Source of the DNA: Takakia lepidozioides
Taxonomy: Eukaryota; Streptophyta; Takakiopsida; Takakiales; Takakiaceae
Reading direction: 5' to 3'
Assembly (NCBI GenBank): GCA_030704615.1
Contig: CM060732.1
Coordinates: 4,338,001 to 4,402,000, forward strand
Length of the DNA: 64,000 nucleotides
The position numbers and the translations under genes were made by a program. The first letter of the stretch is position 1. Every line of letters begins with the position of its first letter. This document shows positions 11,110 to 21,759 of this stretch, piece by piece. The notes beneath the pieces were generated by a model that saw nothing but the letters and a program-made list of their open reading frames with translations, did not search any database and had not been told where the DNA came from.

Positions 11110-11112
11110 TGC
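10990..11112 (+). repeat. ACC/ACT microsatellite and tandem duplication in gag
   Basis: Runs of ACTACC (coding Thr-Thr) are enclosed by two copies of TGCGGGGCAG followed by ACTACCACTAGTG, about 90 bases apart. Slippage here probably caused the frame change that ends gag at 11109, because downstream protease-linker sequence is in another frame. Confidence 0.7.
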
Positions 11113-11643
11113 AAGTGGAGTCAGCTGCGGCAGTGACTCGAGGAGCAACACGAGTTCCTGAGCCACGGGGTACGGAGGTGGAGTTGGATCCACGGCGTGG
11201 GGAGGCAAGCCGTCAGGCTAGGCTTCCTCAGTCATTCACATTGGCGGAGACAGTGTCGACGCCGTCCATGGTATCTAGTTCTCGTCCGACTGTTACCGAG
11301 GTGGAGGTTACTATGCCATTGGGGAGAGCTACACGGGCAGCAGTACCACTACCTAGTGTTGCCAAGGCTACGACAGCTAGTGTGCTGCTGGGAGCGGCCA
11401 CATCTGTGTGTCAGGCTCAATTGTTCTCGGCTACCATGATTGCGACGTCGTGGGTAAGACCAGCTGAGGTGTTCAGGCTGCCAGCGACACTCTGTGAGAG
11501 TGGGGAGGTTACTTCAGCTTCTGCGGAGATATTGGGAGGTGTAGTGCCGGAGGGATCCTCGGATGTGAGGGTCAAGACTGCCACGGCGGCGCCATGGCAA
11601 GCTGCAGCTGCCAGGTTGGCAGAGCTGCCAGCTAGGCCAACCA

Positions 11644-12069
11644 TTGAACGTTGTCATGTTAGATGGCCTTTTCTGTTTGAGTGGACCGGCAGGCAAGAGG
11701 TACCGGCCATTGCGGGTATTGTTGGACTCAGGAGCTCAGCCACTGATGTTGGGCAGAGCTGCTATTGCAAACTTGGGCCTCACAGAGGCGGATATGGAAC
11801 CGTGTCCTTTCCAGATACAGACATCTCTGGGAGAATCGGAGTAGGCTCGGGGCATGACACGACGTGAGCTGGTGATCAGACTACAGCCAGATCATCGTAC
11901 AGATGGCTCAGTGATGAGAGCCAAGGCCATTGTGACAGACGCGGTCTCGTACGATGTCCTTGTTGGTGGGGCACTGTTGTACCCCATGGTCTTCACCCTG
12001 GGTTTTTGGGAGGAGTCAGCTTCCTATAGGCCTGTCCTTCCTATAGCCACTTACAGCTTCATCAAATAG
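11644..12069 (+). pseudogene. Retropepsin-like aspartic protease domain of gypsy element
   Basis: The frame carries VLLDSGAQPLML (active-site D-S-G triad), then IANLGL and the second-half motif VSYDVLVGGALLYPM, as in clan AA retropepsins that process Gag-Pol. An in-frame TAG at 11842-11844 splits it, and the frame closes with TAG at 12067-12069. The overlapping longer frame 11001-11867 is in part the upstream Ala/Thr-rich linker, so the two must be joined by frameshift. Confidence 0.65.
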
Positions 12070-12154
12070 TATCTCCAGCATACATCTTGGAGAATGTACC
12101 ACTGATGGGCGATTCTCGGGCCAGGGTGATGGTCAGTGTGCATCAAGTCCGGTC

Positions 12155-12805
12155 GTGGCTTGGGTTAACAGTGTTGCTAGATGCAGCTGCAGTGGGGTCA
12201 CGAGCTCATCGTCCACGGTATGGTGGACTAACTTGATGCCACCCGCATTGCTCAAGCGTGCATTTGATGGGGTGCAGCGGCCAGCACACCTCACAGTGGA
12301 TAGCATTTTGGACACAGGGAGGAAATCTCAACGTGTGAGACACAATGACCATTCACCTTTGGCAATGGTCAACAAGGTGGGTCAACCACGAGCAACACTA
12401 CCTACACTGCTCAGCTTCCCAAGATTGCATGCTTTCCGGGATAGTGGACCTAGCCTCCTGTGGGATGCTCAGTTGCAACAGTTAGTGGAGCCTAATGCCA
12501 ACGAGCGAGAGCGGGCTATGGGTTTTTCCACTGGGACCACGGCGGTGCCTTCTCTTTCTGAGGCATCACGTCATCAGGTGTTGGGGCAAGCGATGGATCT
12601 CAATTGCTTGACCTGGATTATCAGCTTGGCTATGGCTGAGCAACGTAGAGTGCGGAGTGCACTTCCCTTGACGGTCTCTCTGCCTACCAAGACGATACAG
12701 GCAGTGAGTGGGGGCGAGCCGGTGAGGACCATGGGGTGCAGACATCCATGGCACACGTGGGAGCTGCTCGAGGTCAGAGGGAGTTGGCAGCCAAGGCGGC
12801 TATGA
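12155..12805 (+). pseudogene. Gypsy pol linker between protease and RT
   Basis: Open for 216 codons with no enzymatic motif. The segment around MAEQRRVRSALPLTVSLP recurs almost unchanged at 39631-39933, showing it is element-specific sequence. It lies where a protease-RT spacer is expected. Confidence 0.5.
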
Positions 12806-12920
12806 TGGATGAGGTTGAGGAGGTCCTCAAGGATGAATGATGGGGCAGGATGAGGCCTTGTCATTGACTGAGCAGGCAGGGAGTACTACTCAAGAGGTTG
12901 CGGCATAGCAACCACGGGAC

Positions 12921-13545
12921 GTGTCCTCTACCTCTAGGTCTGCTGGATTTAAGGTTGCAGTTACGGAGGACAATTGGGAGCCTAACATTGGACCCATTGT
13001 CACTGGAGGAGAGAGACGATGTTTACGGCGGTTCTTGAGGGCTTACAGGAATTGCTTTGCCTTCAGTTTGAAGGATTTGGGAGCACTGAAGGGTCAGGAG
13101 ATTCATATTGAGTTGGCCACGGACACGCCAATCTTTCGGAGACCCTATAGATACAGTGTCATGGAGAGGTCTTTGATTCAGATGAGGACTCATGATCTCT
13201 GGGAGGCTGGTTTGGTGGAGCTCTCTGGTGGAGAGTATGCTTCAGCCACGGTGATGCCAGCCAAGAAGGATGTCTATGGCAATTGGACGGAGAGACGTAT
13301 GTGCGGTGATTACCTGTAAATCATCAAACCAAATTCGATAAGTATGCCATGCCCACACCAGAGGATATCTTTGATGCCATTGGGCATGCCAAGGTCTTTA
13401 GCACTTTGGACTTGCGGTCTGGATATCACCAGTTGCCGATCAAGGAGGCAGACAAGCAGAAGACGACATTCTGGGGGATCAATGAGCACGGGAAGGATTG
13501 CCTATATCCACAAAACAGGATGCAACTTATGGGCTGTAAATGCTA
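12921..13545 (+). pseudogene. Reverse transcriptase fingers/palm, truncated
   Basis: DTPIFRRPYRYSVMER, MPAKKDVYGNWTERRMCGDY and, after a TAA at 13317-13319, AMPTPEDIFDAIGHAKVFS, LDLRSGYHQLPIKEADK and KTTFWGIN are consecutive Ty3/gypsy RT signatures. LDLRSGYHQ holds the first catalytic aspartate. The YxDD block would come next but sequence similarity ends at about 13545. A stop replaces the conserved arginine after CGDY. Confidence 0.85.
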
Positions 13546-13944
13546 ACCGCCGAATATAAAGAAAACGCCGCAACCTCCTTCAAAAACCCTTACGCACACA
13601 CCTCGTGCTTGAAGCCTTGGAGTGATCAATCTCCCTCTTGCACCGTTCGTGGACCTATGCTAGAGACAACTAGATTGATAGCCCAAACGTTGCATAGAGG
13701 TGCGGAATTCATCCACGAACGTTCTCATCCAACAAGGTCATGCAGGATGATAACCCACAAACTTCATCCATATAAATCCACCAACAGATTTCATCAAGGG
13801 GCTTAGCCTAAAACACACCTAGGCTACTAACCCTTAAGTGCATCAAAAAGGAAAAATAAAAAAACAGGGCACAAGAATTTGCACCACATATGTGGTGTGG
13901 CTCCCGTTTTAAGTGACAGCGTCCCTGCGGTCTTTCTGCTGACT
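13546..13944. other. Unassigned spacer between opposed gypsy elements
   Basis: Moderately A-rich; no open coding frame with recognisable domains. The A-rich stretch at 13847-13870 may be a 3' tail of an insertion. An LTR is possible but no partner copy is present. Confidence 0.35.
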
Positions 13945-14172
13945 TGGATGTGCTTGTATTGCCTCATCTGCACATGGGTCAAGACATCCCTCCTCACCAG
14001 TCTGGATCGAATCAGATTCCATGTCCGTTGGCATTGATTGTGCTACTTCTATACCCTCACTGGTTGACAATTGCATCAGATACTTTTAGGCCTGGATCCG
14101 CCCCAAGTTGTCCCAGATTACGTGGAGGGACAAGAGAAAAACTATCCCTGCACTGCATGGATACTCGATGCT

Positions 14173-14535
14173 TCATGATGGTGAGACAGAGGCCTTCATC
14201 CCACTCGTGGCTTGGCAGCTCTTCCAGGGCTGATCTATCCCTCTGTGTAGAGTTTCCAGTACCCATTTTACCACACCTCCACATTCGGAACCCTTCCTCA
14301 CATGCTTGATGCCAAGGTCCTCACATGTCAAGGAGAACTCTCCTACCCAGTCTATGTCATCACTTGTCAATATGACCTCAGGGAGGCCATACAGAATTAT
14401 GATCTTTTTCTCCAAAAAACAAGCCGCTACATCAGATGTTCTATCTGTCACTGGGCTAATTTCCACCTTCCAATTGTATGGGTCCAGGGCTACAAGCATA
14501 CTTGCTGCCCTTCCTAGTTTCAAAAAAAGGAGCAA
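14173..14535 (-). pseudogene. Integrase core domain relic
   Basis: The minus-strand frame shows LVALDPYNWKVEISPVTDRT (first catalytic D region), LYGLPEVILTSDDIDWVGEF (second D after the LPEVI signature) and GIKHVRKGSECGGVVKWVLETL, where the usual glutamate of the D,D-35-E triad (N-G-x-x-E) appears replaced by lysine. A degraded zinc-binding HHCC segment is suggested upstream (14590-14720). Integrase joins cDNA to the genome; this copy looks catalytically dead. Confidence 0.7.
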
Positions 14536-14865
14536 AGCTGATGGTGATGTGGTGGAACACGCTTACACTGCCACTGGTGCAGGATGAAGAATGTTCTGAT
14601 GCTTCCAAATCCTCTTTAGCGGGTAGATGCCTTGTTGGCAACACTGAATCAGCCTTGCAGTCATGGTGATGTTTCTATGCATGGTTACAGTACAAACACT
14701 CCTCGGTCTCCATGCTGACTACTAGTAGCTCATTACGTAGTTTTGAGACTGTATTTGGGGCAGCCTCACACCTGCCCACTATTGCATGCCCTACACCTTT
14801 TTCAGGTGTGTCACTTTCTGCCATCATTGACCATGCGCTCGTGTGCTCAGGGCTCTGTTCTCTCA

Positions 14866-15914
14866 TCAGTTCTTGTTCCCTTGCCGCATCATGCACACCT
14901 TTAACATCCCCAATCGATGGCTCATGCTGATCAGTATCTGCTTCGTCCTCCCCTTTTTGGCACCTTTCCTTCTCGGTTGCCCTTGATTTCCTGACCCTAG
15001 CCAATTCTTCCTGGGATGTATGTCCAGATACCCTCTGTTCCTGTGGCATTTTTCCAATTGTGAGATTTCCAACTGTTTGCACGAGACCTTGCCTTTGTGT
15101 CCCATGCCCATTTCACAATGCCAGCACAACTCTTCAACACATGGCTTTGGCGGTATGATCATTTCGGCATTGTCAGTTTCATCCCTGGTGTGCTCATCAA
15201 CCGCATCCTTTCCCTTGTGTGCAGCACTTGCTGCATTCAAGCCCGATTCTTCTTTCACAGAGACTGAGTCTACTAGTGCCGTGATCTCCTACTCCTCTTT
15301 TGCTTCAGGCATTGTCCTTTCGTTCTGAACAACGTTGATTGATAGTAGGTATTGGCAATCCCTAATGCGGCCAGACTTACCTCCTCTTTTGACTGATGGC
15401 TGCCCAAGACAAGGCCTTCAACGCACATACTGGAAACACTCTCATTACTTGGTAACCATTTCAATATATTGGATCCAATCCTGGGATCCCAGATGTCTCT
15501 CTTGGCACTCAAACTCCTATCCTCACTCGTCATTTTTCCCTTGACATCTCTCACTGGGCTATGAAAACACTCACTGAACCCTTCTGTATCCATTGACTCC
15601 CAGACCTCACTTGGTCCTCTCATTTTCTCTCCCCTTGGATTGTAAATGGTATCCCAATCATGATAGGCTGATCCCTCCTGACTCCCATACAACTCATCTG
15701 AAGAATCTACCAGCACATTTCTATCACATACTGTTCCCTCATCCCTGGAAGCCTCATGTTCCATGCTGTCAACTATTTCTTCCAGGTAACATATAGACCT
15801 TCTCTCACCCATCACATATTTTCTCTCAATCTCACCAGGTCTATCCCAAGTCCCCTTTCCTACAAACTGAAAGGAGAAATTTTCCAACCCATTGGCTCGT
15901 GTGGTAATATCCAT
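14866..15914 (-). pseudogene. Gypsy pol linker between RNase H and integrase
   Basis: Two long minus-strand frames (15914-15273 and 15258-14866) without stops but in different phases. They are hydrophilic and E/S/K-rich, and one piece, CWHCEMGMGHKGKVSC, has a zinc-finger look. Position between RNase H and integrase suggests a lineage-specific insert in the polyprotein. Confidence 0.4.
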
Positions 15915-17175
15915 CCAAATGGGTCCAGCTTTGTGGAACCTCTATGGAGAGTAGATATATACTTGGGTCACTCTCATTTAGCTCTACTGGCAGAATATGC
16001 ACAATGCTATTTATCTCCAATTCCTCAGATTCTTGGGCTGCCCCCACAGGGTATCTACTCAAAGCATCGACGTTAGAGTGCTTGGAACCAGCCCTATGAA
16101 CTATCTTGAAATCAAAGTCTTGTAACATCATTATTCATCTCCCTCTCCTACCATAGGCGTCACTCATCGTGGCGAACCACTCAAGTGGTTTGTGATCCGT
16201 TCTGATAATGAAGTGGGTGCCATACAGGTACTGCCGAAAATGAATGACACCCCACACTAGGGCATACCATTCACCCTCCATGGGGTGATACTTCTTTTGG
16301 GCCTCGGACAATGCCTTACTGGCATATGCAATCACTTGCTCCCTTTGCTGATTCTTGTGAGATAGAATGGCCCCAACAGCCTTCCGAGACCAGTCCACAT
16401 CAAGAATAAAAGGTTTTGAAAAATTAGGACGAGCAAGCACTGGGGCAGTCAACAGATGCAATCTCAATGACTCAAAAGCATTATGAGCATCAACATTCCA
16501 CTTAAAGACAACATCCTTCATGGTGAGATAGAAAAGGGGCACACAAATGATGGAAAATCCCTCAACATATATCCTATAGTACCCACAGATCCCTACAAAC
16601 ACCCTCACACCAGTGGCATTCTTGGGCACAGGATAGTGCTGGATAGCAGCGATTTTGTTTGGGTCAATTTCAAGCTAGCACCCTCAAGCCTTTCCAACAC
16701 CTTCTCTAGGTGTTGAAGATGCAATTCCCAAGACTCACTATGAACATTGACATCATCAACAAACACCTTTGCACACTCCTTGATCTCAGTGGCTAGAATG
16801 GTGTTCATAGCTCTCTGAAAAGTAGCAGTGGCATTTTTCAAACCAAAAGGCTTCACCAACCATTCATACAAACCCCTCTTATTGATTACGGTGGTTTTCT
16901 TGATATCCCTAGGGTCCATCTTTATCTGCCAGAAACCACTCTGTAGATCCAAAGCTGAGAACCACTCAGCCTTGCCTAATTGTTCAAGGCATTGGGTAAG
17001 AGTCTCGCCTGGTCAGATTGATGACAGACCTATAGAAATATTCTTGAGCCATCCTTCTTTGGAGGCATGGTGACTGGACATGAAAATTCAGACTTACTCT
17101 CACGCTTCTTCTCCAAAGCAATCAATGATTCTATCTGCTTCTGCACCTCATTCTCTTCCCACTCTGAAAGTCTGT
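15841..17175 (-). pseudogene. Reverse transcriptase and RNase H domains of gypsy pol
   Basis: Order on minus strand: VTMPPKKDGS (17060 region, followed by a stop), DLQSGFWQIKMDPRDIKKT, the catalytic box VFVDDVNVHS (about 16755, variant of YxDD), then the thumb region FVGICGYYRIYVEGFS. RNase H follows with FILDVDWSRKAVGAIL, EGEWYALVWGVIHFRQYLYG and TDHKPLEW, and then the connection HRAGSKHSNVDALSRYP. Frames change at about 16620 and 16135. These are the enzymes of retrotransposon cDNA synthesis. Upstream, similarity ends at about 17175 where a SINE-like insert begins. Confidence 0.88.
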
Positions 17176-17179
17176 TGGG

Positions 17180-17440
17180 ATAACTTTTGCATGGAGGAAA
17201 GCCTTGCGTGTCGACGACATGTTCTACAACGGAGCAGAGAGAGAAGACTCCGACCGAGGCCGGTGTAAGTAAGAGCCACTTCGCCTTGCGGCTACTGCCC
17301 CTTTTCAGGGGTGGGCCCTATGTAAAAATAACCGGTGTCCAGGGGACACCAAGTAGCCAGCTGGGGGGGGGTGGAAGCCCATGGGTGCCCGCCGAGTATC
17401 CAAATATATGTATCTAGGAGGCAAGAGCAGGGTTTGATTC
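17180..17440. repeat. SINE-like insert in gypsy RT
   Basis: Contains a GCCACTTCGCCTTGCGGCT block followed by TGCCCCTTTTCAGGGGTGGG. A similar block, GTCACTTCACGTTGCGGCT followed by TTTGCCTTTTTTCGAAGGTG, lies at 56150-56187 in an otherwise unrelated place. The shared core suggests a dispersed short element. Its ends are unclear, and a poly-G tract occurs at 17364-17371. Confidence 0.35.
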
Positions 17441-17736
17441 AAGTTGTCGTTTGTTGGTGATGATAGCAGTGAGAGAACGGAGGGTCGTGAGGTGTATGGC
17501 TTTGAAGCATTTATGGATGGAGATGATCAGAAGATTAAAGTTATTTTTAAGTTCCGAGATGCTGGCCTTGTGGATGCCCCCTCTGGTGCCGGCAGTGATG
17601 ACAGTGAGGGGGCCTGTGGCCCATCCCCTCCGGCGGATAGCAAGAATGAGTGGTGCATATTTTTGGCGTTTTTTGAGGATGGAGGAGCTGGGGAAGCGGT
17701 CATTGCAAAATGTGAATTCTAAGAAGTGTATGGTAA
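17441..17736. other. Unidentified DNA, possibly coding-like
   Basis: Both strands have open frames of about 90-118 codons, neither with a recognised domain. The sequence continues past the MITE at 17738-18000 and may be the same inserted unit as 18001-18360. Confidence 0.3.
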
Positions 17737-17737
17737 T

Positions 17738-18000
17738 GGCGGGGGGCAGAAGCATGTTACAGTGGCTCACTTTTGTCAGTCTACTCTAATCTACTCTCAT
17801 TTTTCATCTTCAAAACACAACAGCTTTGTTTGGAAACCAATTTTTGGGTGATCTCAAATTGAGTTGACAACAAAAATAAATTGCAACACCTAATTTGAAG
17901 TTCCTATGAAAAAAGATATAAATGAAAGTAGACAAGTTTAGACTGGACAAATTTTTTGCCAAGTGAGCCACTGTAGCATGCTTCTGCCCCCGGGGGACGG
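17738..18000. mobile_element. Foldback MITE of about 260 bp
   Basis: The left end GGGGGGCAGAAGCATGTTAC AGTGGCTCAC and the right end, read inverted, GGGGGCAGAAGCATGCTACA GTGGCTCAC pair over about 33 bases. The symmetry continues inward with TCTACTnnnATnTnCTCATTT-type blocks for roughly 70 bases per arm. The A/T-rich centre has no frame. A target duplication could not be assigned because both borders are G-runs. Confidence 0.6.
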
Positions 18001-18555
18001 GGCAGAGGGCGGTGGGGCGTTGATGGGGAGCCCCTGGACTATGAGGATATCCGGACAGAGGCGGGAAGGGCATGTACATGATGTGTGGGGGCGACATATA
18101 CAGGGGAGTAGCCACGTAGGTACCGTGTGGTTTTGGGGCGACCTTGGTAGGTGCCCGCATTGATGAGTGAGAACCATCTGGTTTCATTACGTCGTTGTAG
18201 GAGTTTGTGGATGTGCCATACAGCGTGGTTGTGTCGTGCAATATGAAGTCCATGAATGACTGGGTGGGGGCATTGGTTAAGAAGGAGGAGCCAGGTATCA
18301 CGTGTGGCGTGGATGTGAGAGCACAGAGGGCAGTTTGGTGAGTACAACGGAGCAGAACCACAGGGCAGCCTTAGATAGGGCAAAACAGTGTTGCTTCTTT
18401 CTGAGTAATCTCTTAAGTCTTGCCGGGTGCTGCCGTATTCCCCGAAGGCTCCCCTATGACACTGCCATTCTCAAAAGAATCTCTGCAGTGTGTCTGTGAG
18501 ACAATCAGTCTTCTTGTCCAGCGGATTAACGTAGAATGCCTCATCAACATCCTCC
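18001..18555. other. Unidentified DNA between MITE and gag fragment
   Basis: Proline/histidine-rich minus-strand frames exist (18361-17810) but look like low-complexity composition. At 18430-18555 a minus frame with EDVDEAFYVNPLDKKTD abuts the gag fragment and may be gag C-terminal sequence. Confidence 0.3.
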
Positions 18556-18783
18556 CCACTCATAGGCTCGAGTGGTGTTTATCCCAGCTTCCGCAAGCCA
18601 ATCTCAATTTCCTTGGCAGTTTCCAAAGCCTCCTCTATATCAGTGAACCTCCTTCCCAGCATGGCCCTCATGATTTCAGGCCTAAGACCACTAATGAAAC
18701 GTTTTCGCTGCTCCAAGTCAGAAATTGCTCCCTTCATGAAGAGGCGAGTGAATCTATCATAATATGTTTGCACTCTCTGACGG
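18556..18783 (-). pseudogene. Gag capsid C-terminal half (gypsy)
   Basis: The minus frame reads VQTYYDRFTRLFMKGAISD, then KRFISGLRPEIMRAMLGRRF and EEALETAKEIEIGLRK, the typical helices of a Retrotrans_gag domain. It is interrupted at its N-terminal side by the hAT-like insertion ending at 19503; the missing half continues at 19512. Confidence 0.7.
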
Positions 18784-19503
18784 GGGGGGGGTGTTTGTCT
18801 ATGAGCACAAAAAAACATGAGCAGAACCCCAAAAAAGAATATTTTTCGCATATTTCTGCGAATATTTCCAGGTTTCCGACCATCGGAACCTGTTTTTTGA
18901 CCATCCGAACCTGATTTTCAGTGTTACAAGTGCACGATTTTCCCTCATCATAGAACAATCAAGTTAGGTGCGGATGTAAAGCTAGGTTCGGGATTCCCCA
19001 TATTTGGACGTTGGTACCTTCTTTTTGAGAAGTCGGCACAGACTTCCGGCCGCCTACTGTCTTTTTTCTTCTTTTCTTTTTTTTCTTTTTTTCTTCTTGT
19101 TTTGAGAAGTCGACAGAGACTTCCGGCTGCCTATTTTCCAGATTATTGTGATTATTATTATTATTATTATTATTGAAGTCGGCACAGACTTCCGGCTTCC
19201 CAATTTTCAGTTTTTTTTAATATAAAATATTTTTTGAAAAGTCGGCACATATATATATATATATATTATTTTATTTTTGAGAAGTCGGCACAAACTTCCG
19301 GCTGTACATTTTCCGTTTGGCCCGCGCGGGTATAGGTGGTCACCTTCTATTTAGGAATATAACTTTGGTCCTTTAGCTTTGCTCATATCCCGAGCCTATT
19401 CCGAACCTGGAATCTGGCTTCGGGTTTGCTTCGGTGTAGGTTCGAAAACTCTGCTCATGGCTCATGGCTCGTCTGCTCATGGCTCATGGAAAATACAGAC
19501 CCC
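18784..19503. mobile_element. Non-autonomous hAT-like element with 8-bp target duplication
   Basis: TCTGACGG stands at 18776-18783 and again at 19504-19511, exactly flanking the element, while gag coding sequence resumes on either side. Ends are weakly inverted: GGGGTGTTTGTCTATGAGC on the left, GGGGTCTGTATTTTCCATGAGC type on the right strand-flipped. An 8-bp duplication and G/C-rich short ends fit the hAT superfamily. The interior has no transposase. It contains about five copies of a GAAGTCGGCACAGACTTCCG motif (19020-19310), each able to form a small hairpin, and T-rich, ATT and AT microsatellites. Confidence 0.65.
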
Positions 19504-19511
19504 TCTGACGG

Positions 19512-19760
19512 GGGGGTTTCTTGCTTAATGGAATCCAATCTCATTTTGATCTTGGCCAGATCAACCATGCCAAACTTGACAATGATTGTTGCCTGAAAAT
19601 CCTCCCAATTGTCTGGCCTAGGGTTTTGTTTCCTAAACCCTTCATCAGCCCTAGACTTCAAATTAAGCCTAGCAACCTTAAACATCTTGTCATTAGTTAC
19701 TCACGAACTTCACCTGCCATCTGAATCCTCTCAATCCAGTCATTCACATCCTCACTCTCC
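19512..19760 (-). pseudogene. Gag capsid N-terminal half (gypsy)
   Basis: The minus frame has FKVARLNLKSRADEGFR and DNWEDFQATIIVKFG followed by KIKMRLDSIKQ, the N-terminal part of the same capsid domain as 18556-18783. Removing the 720-bp insertion and one duplication copy puts the halves side by side, apart from the length of a C-run. Confidence 0.7.
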
Positions 19761-20002
19761 CTTCCTGAGAAAGGGAGTTCTATACAGGGATCAAGGTGTG
19801 ATCCTTACCAGCCATAAAACCCTACATTGATGCTTCCGCTGCAACAACGACATACCCCTGACATATGCAATCGTTTATCTCATCAACATAAGGCGACCCG
19901 CGCCTGTTTCTTTTTCTCTTTTGCTGCACGACATCAGATGTCGGGTATGAATGTGAAGGGTAAGAAGGTTAGTAACTAGGGCTTTTGTGTAGGCCCCTTT
20001 TT

Positions 20003-20015
20003 TGGTATCAGAGCA
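20003..20015 (+). promoter_or_regulatory. LTR-retrotransposon primer-binding site (tRNA-iMet)
   Basis: TGGTATCAGAGCA is the canonical plant primer-binding site complementary to the 3' end of initiator tRNA-Met. It implies that a 5' LTR ends just upstream, although the expected CA end is not preserved. Confidence 0.6.
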
Positions 20016-20075
20016 GTTCGATACTTGTGGTTTGCAATGCTGTGTGTTTTGATGTTTCATTGTGTTCCGGAACAC

Positions 20076-20492
20076 ATGACCGGAAGATTGAGGCAGAGAA
20101 TAATTGCAATTCATGGAAAACCAAAAGACAACAAGTGTCGACAGATTGCGGAGCTAGCAGAGCTCACTGATGACCAGGCAGCATGGCATAGGATGATGGA
20201 GGAAGAGATCACACTAATTCATGAGCTTGAAAGCACATTGCGGGACAATGTAGGTTCAGCACAGAAGGCACAGCAGCGAGCCTATGCAGCAAGGCATTCA
20301 AAGGGAAATGAGCTTACCATTTTACAAGAAAGAGCTGGAAAACAGTGGAGTGAAGTATGGTGGGATTCATGGCGGGACTCAAAACTCATATTCCTGAGTG
20401 ACAAAACGTCAGCTGGAGTAAGCGTTGACTGGAGGGCCAGCCAGCTAAAAACGGGAGTGCTTACATCTGTAGGGCAAAGGCATGTGACCTAG
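20076..20492 (+). pseudogene. Gag N-terminal fragment downstream of the primer-binding site
   Basis: The frame from ATG at 20076 is open for 138 codons. It is charged and probably helical (AELAELTDDQAAWHRMMEEE, LIHELESTL), then W-rich (WSEVWWDSWRDSK). The distance of about 60 bases from the primer-binding site fits gag. No zinc knuckle, protease or RT follows, so the element is truncated. Confidence 0.4.
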
Positions 20493-21755
20493 GGAAATGC
20501 GGGAGAAAGCTAGAGCACGGAGGGTTATGGGGGGCTCAAGGATGCAATGAAGTCGCGATTTTTCATTGAGGAGAAGTGGATGAAATCGCCAATTTTTCAT
20601 TCAAACATGGATTGAGTACTAGATGGATGACGGGTTGGTAGAGGGATGAAATGTGAGAGAAAGATCGATTTATCATTGCTGGGATGAAATCACGGAAATA
20701 AAGGAGATGCAACAGTAATTTAGGAACGGGGTGGCCATATTAAATATTAACAAGTGACATGCAGCTAAAAGGGTGGTTGAGAAACAAAACACGTAGATAT
20801 AGTATGTTTTTAGAAGTTGGCCCGTGGCACAAAGGGGGCTAAGACCCGGTGACCGCCATACTTGATGTCCAAAAGCTGTAGGATCTTAAATATTGTTGGC
20901 TTGCTACTAAATAATCACGTGAAGGAGGCGGCGGGATAAGATGGAGTTAGGGATTAGCACAAGTATAAGATTAGTGGAGACTGGATGGTCATCTGGCTCC
21001 TTTTGTTCTAGTTTTCGGCTATCAAGTAAAGTACTGAGTTCACCGTGATGAAGTGTGGGGGCATATGAATCATTTTAGATTTGAAGTAGGAGGCGATGGT
21101 CATGTTTAGCTAGCATCAGAATGAGTGACAAGGATCATTGAGCATAGGATCCAACATGCGAGTTGTATTCACGTAGAATGAAGCTTGAGCGACTCCACTA
21201 ACATGTCGGGAAGATTAGAAATAGAGGTTGATCACGGGAAGTAGAGGGCAAGTCGTCCACCAGATTGCCTGCATAGCCATGTAAGATCGAGTTGTTAGCA
21301 TTGAAGCAAAGCATGATCGCACCTGAAGTATGAAGTAAGCAGCACTGCAGTGCCATATGCGAACAGTGAATGATGCAAATACAAAGGCCGAAGAAGTAAG
21401 AGGAATGATCAAAAGAATGCGACCACCTGCCCGGGATGATAAGAAAGACAATTAGCATGTTACTTCAAAACAAGAAGTCAAATAATCCAGGCTTTCTCTT
21501 CCGCTGCAGTCTGGGATAGATGGAGTACTAACGGGATGTGTGGCATAGGTGTTAGGACCCTCCATTTTTGCTTACAACACCACCTTTGGTTACAGAAGGT
21601 GGAGACTGATATGGAAAACTAAATGTATTTCTGTGATCTACAGCCTTAACTTCTGAAAGTATAAACCTACAGAAGACATTGAATGTTTAAAAACAAGCAC
21701 CACACATGTTATCAAATGATGTAGACAAGCCAACACACCAAAAGGTTGACTACAA
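20493..21755. other. No genes seen
   Basis: Only short frames without domains. It includes weak internal repetition of a GATGAAATC(G/A)C...TTTTTCATT block (20548-20700). Confidence 0.5.
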
Positions 21756-21759
21756 AATT

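Larger units (their letters stand above)
9502..13545 (+). mobile_element. Ty3/gypsy LTR retrotransposon, internal region, 3'-truncated
   Basis: Plus-strand order is gag, zinc knuckles, protease, linker, reverse transcriptase, the normal Ty3/gypsy order. Similarity stops abruptly at about 13545 inside the RT palm domain, after FWGINEHGK, and RNase H and integrase are absent. No LTR pair is found in the window. Part of its linker recurs at 39615-40052. Confidence 0.85.
13945..19760 (-). mobile_element. Ty3/gypsy LTR retrotransposon on minus strand, with three nested insertions
   Basis: From high to low coordinate: gag capsid (19760-18556, split by a hAT-like insert), unidentified DNA with a MITE and a SINE-like piece (18550-17180), reverse transcriptase, RNase H, linker and integrase (17175-14173). 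Protease and zinc knuckles, expected before RT, are not seen and were probably lost with the insertions. No LTR pair is visible. All domains contain stops or shifts. Confidence 0.75.

Noticed and set aside
15020-15330. Plus-strand frame over the gypsy linker
   Set aside because: Shadow of the minus-strand polyprotein.
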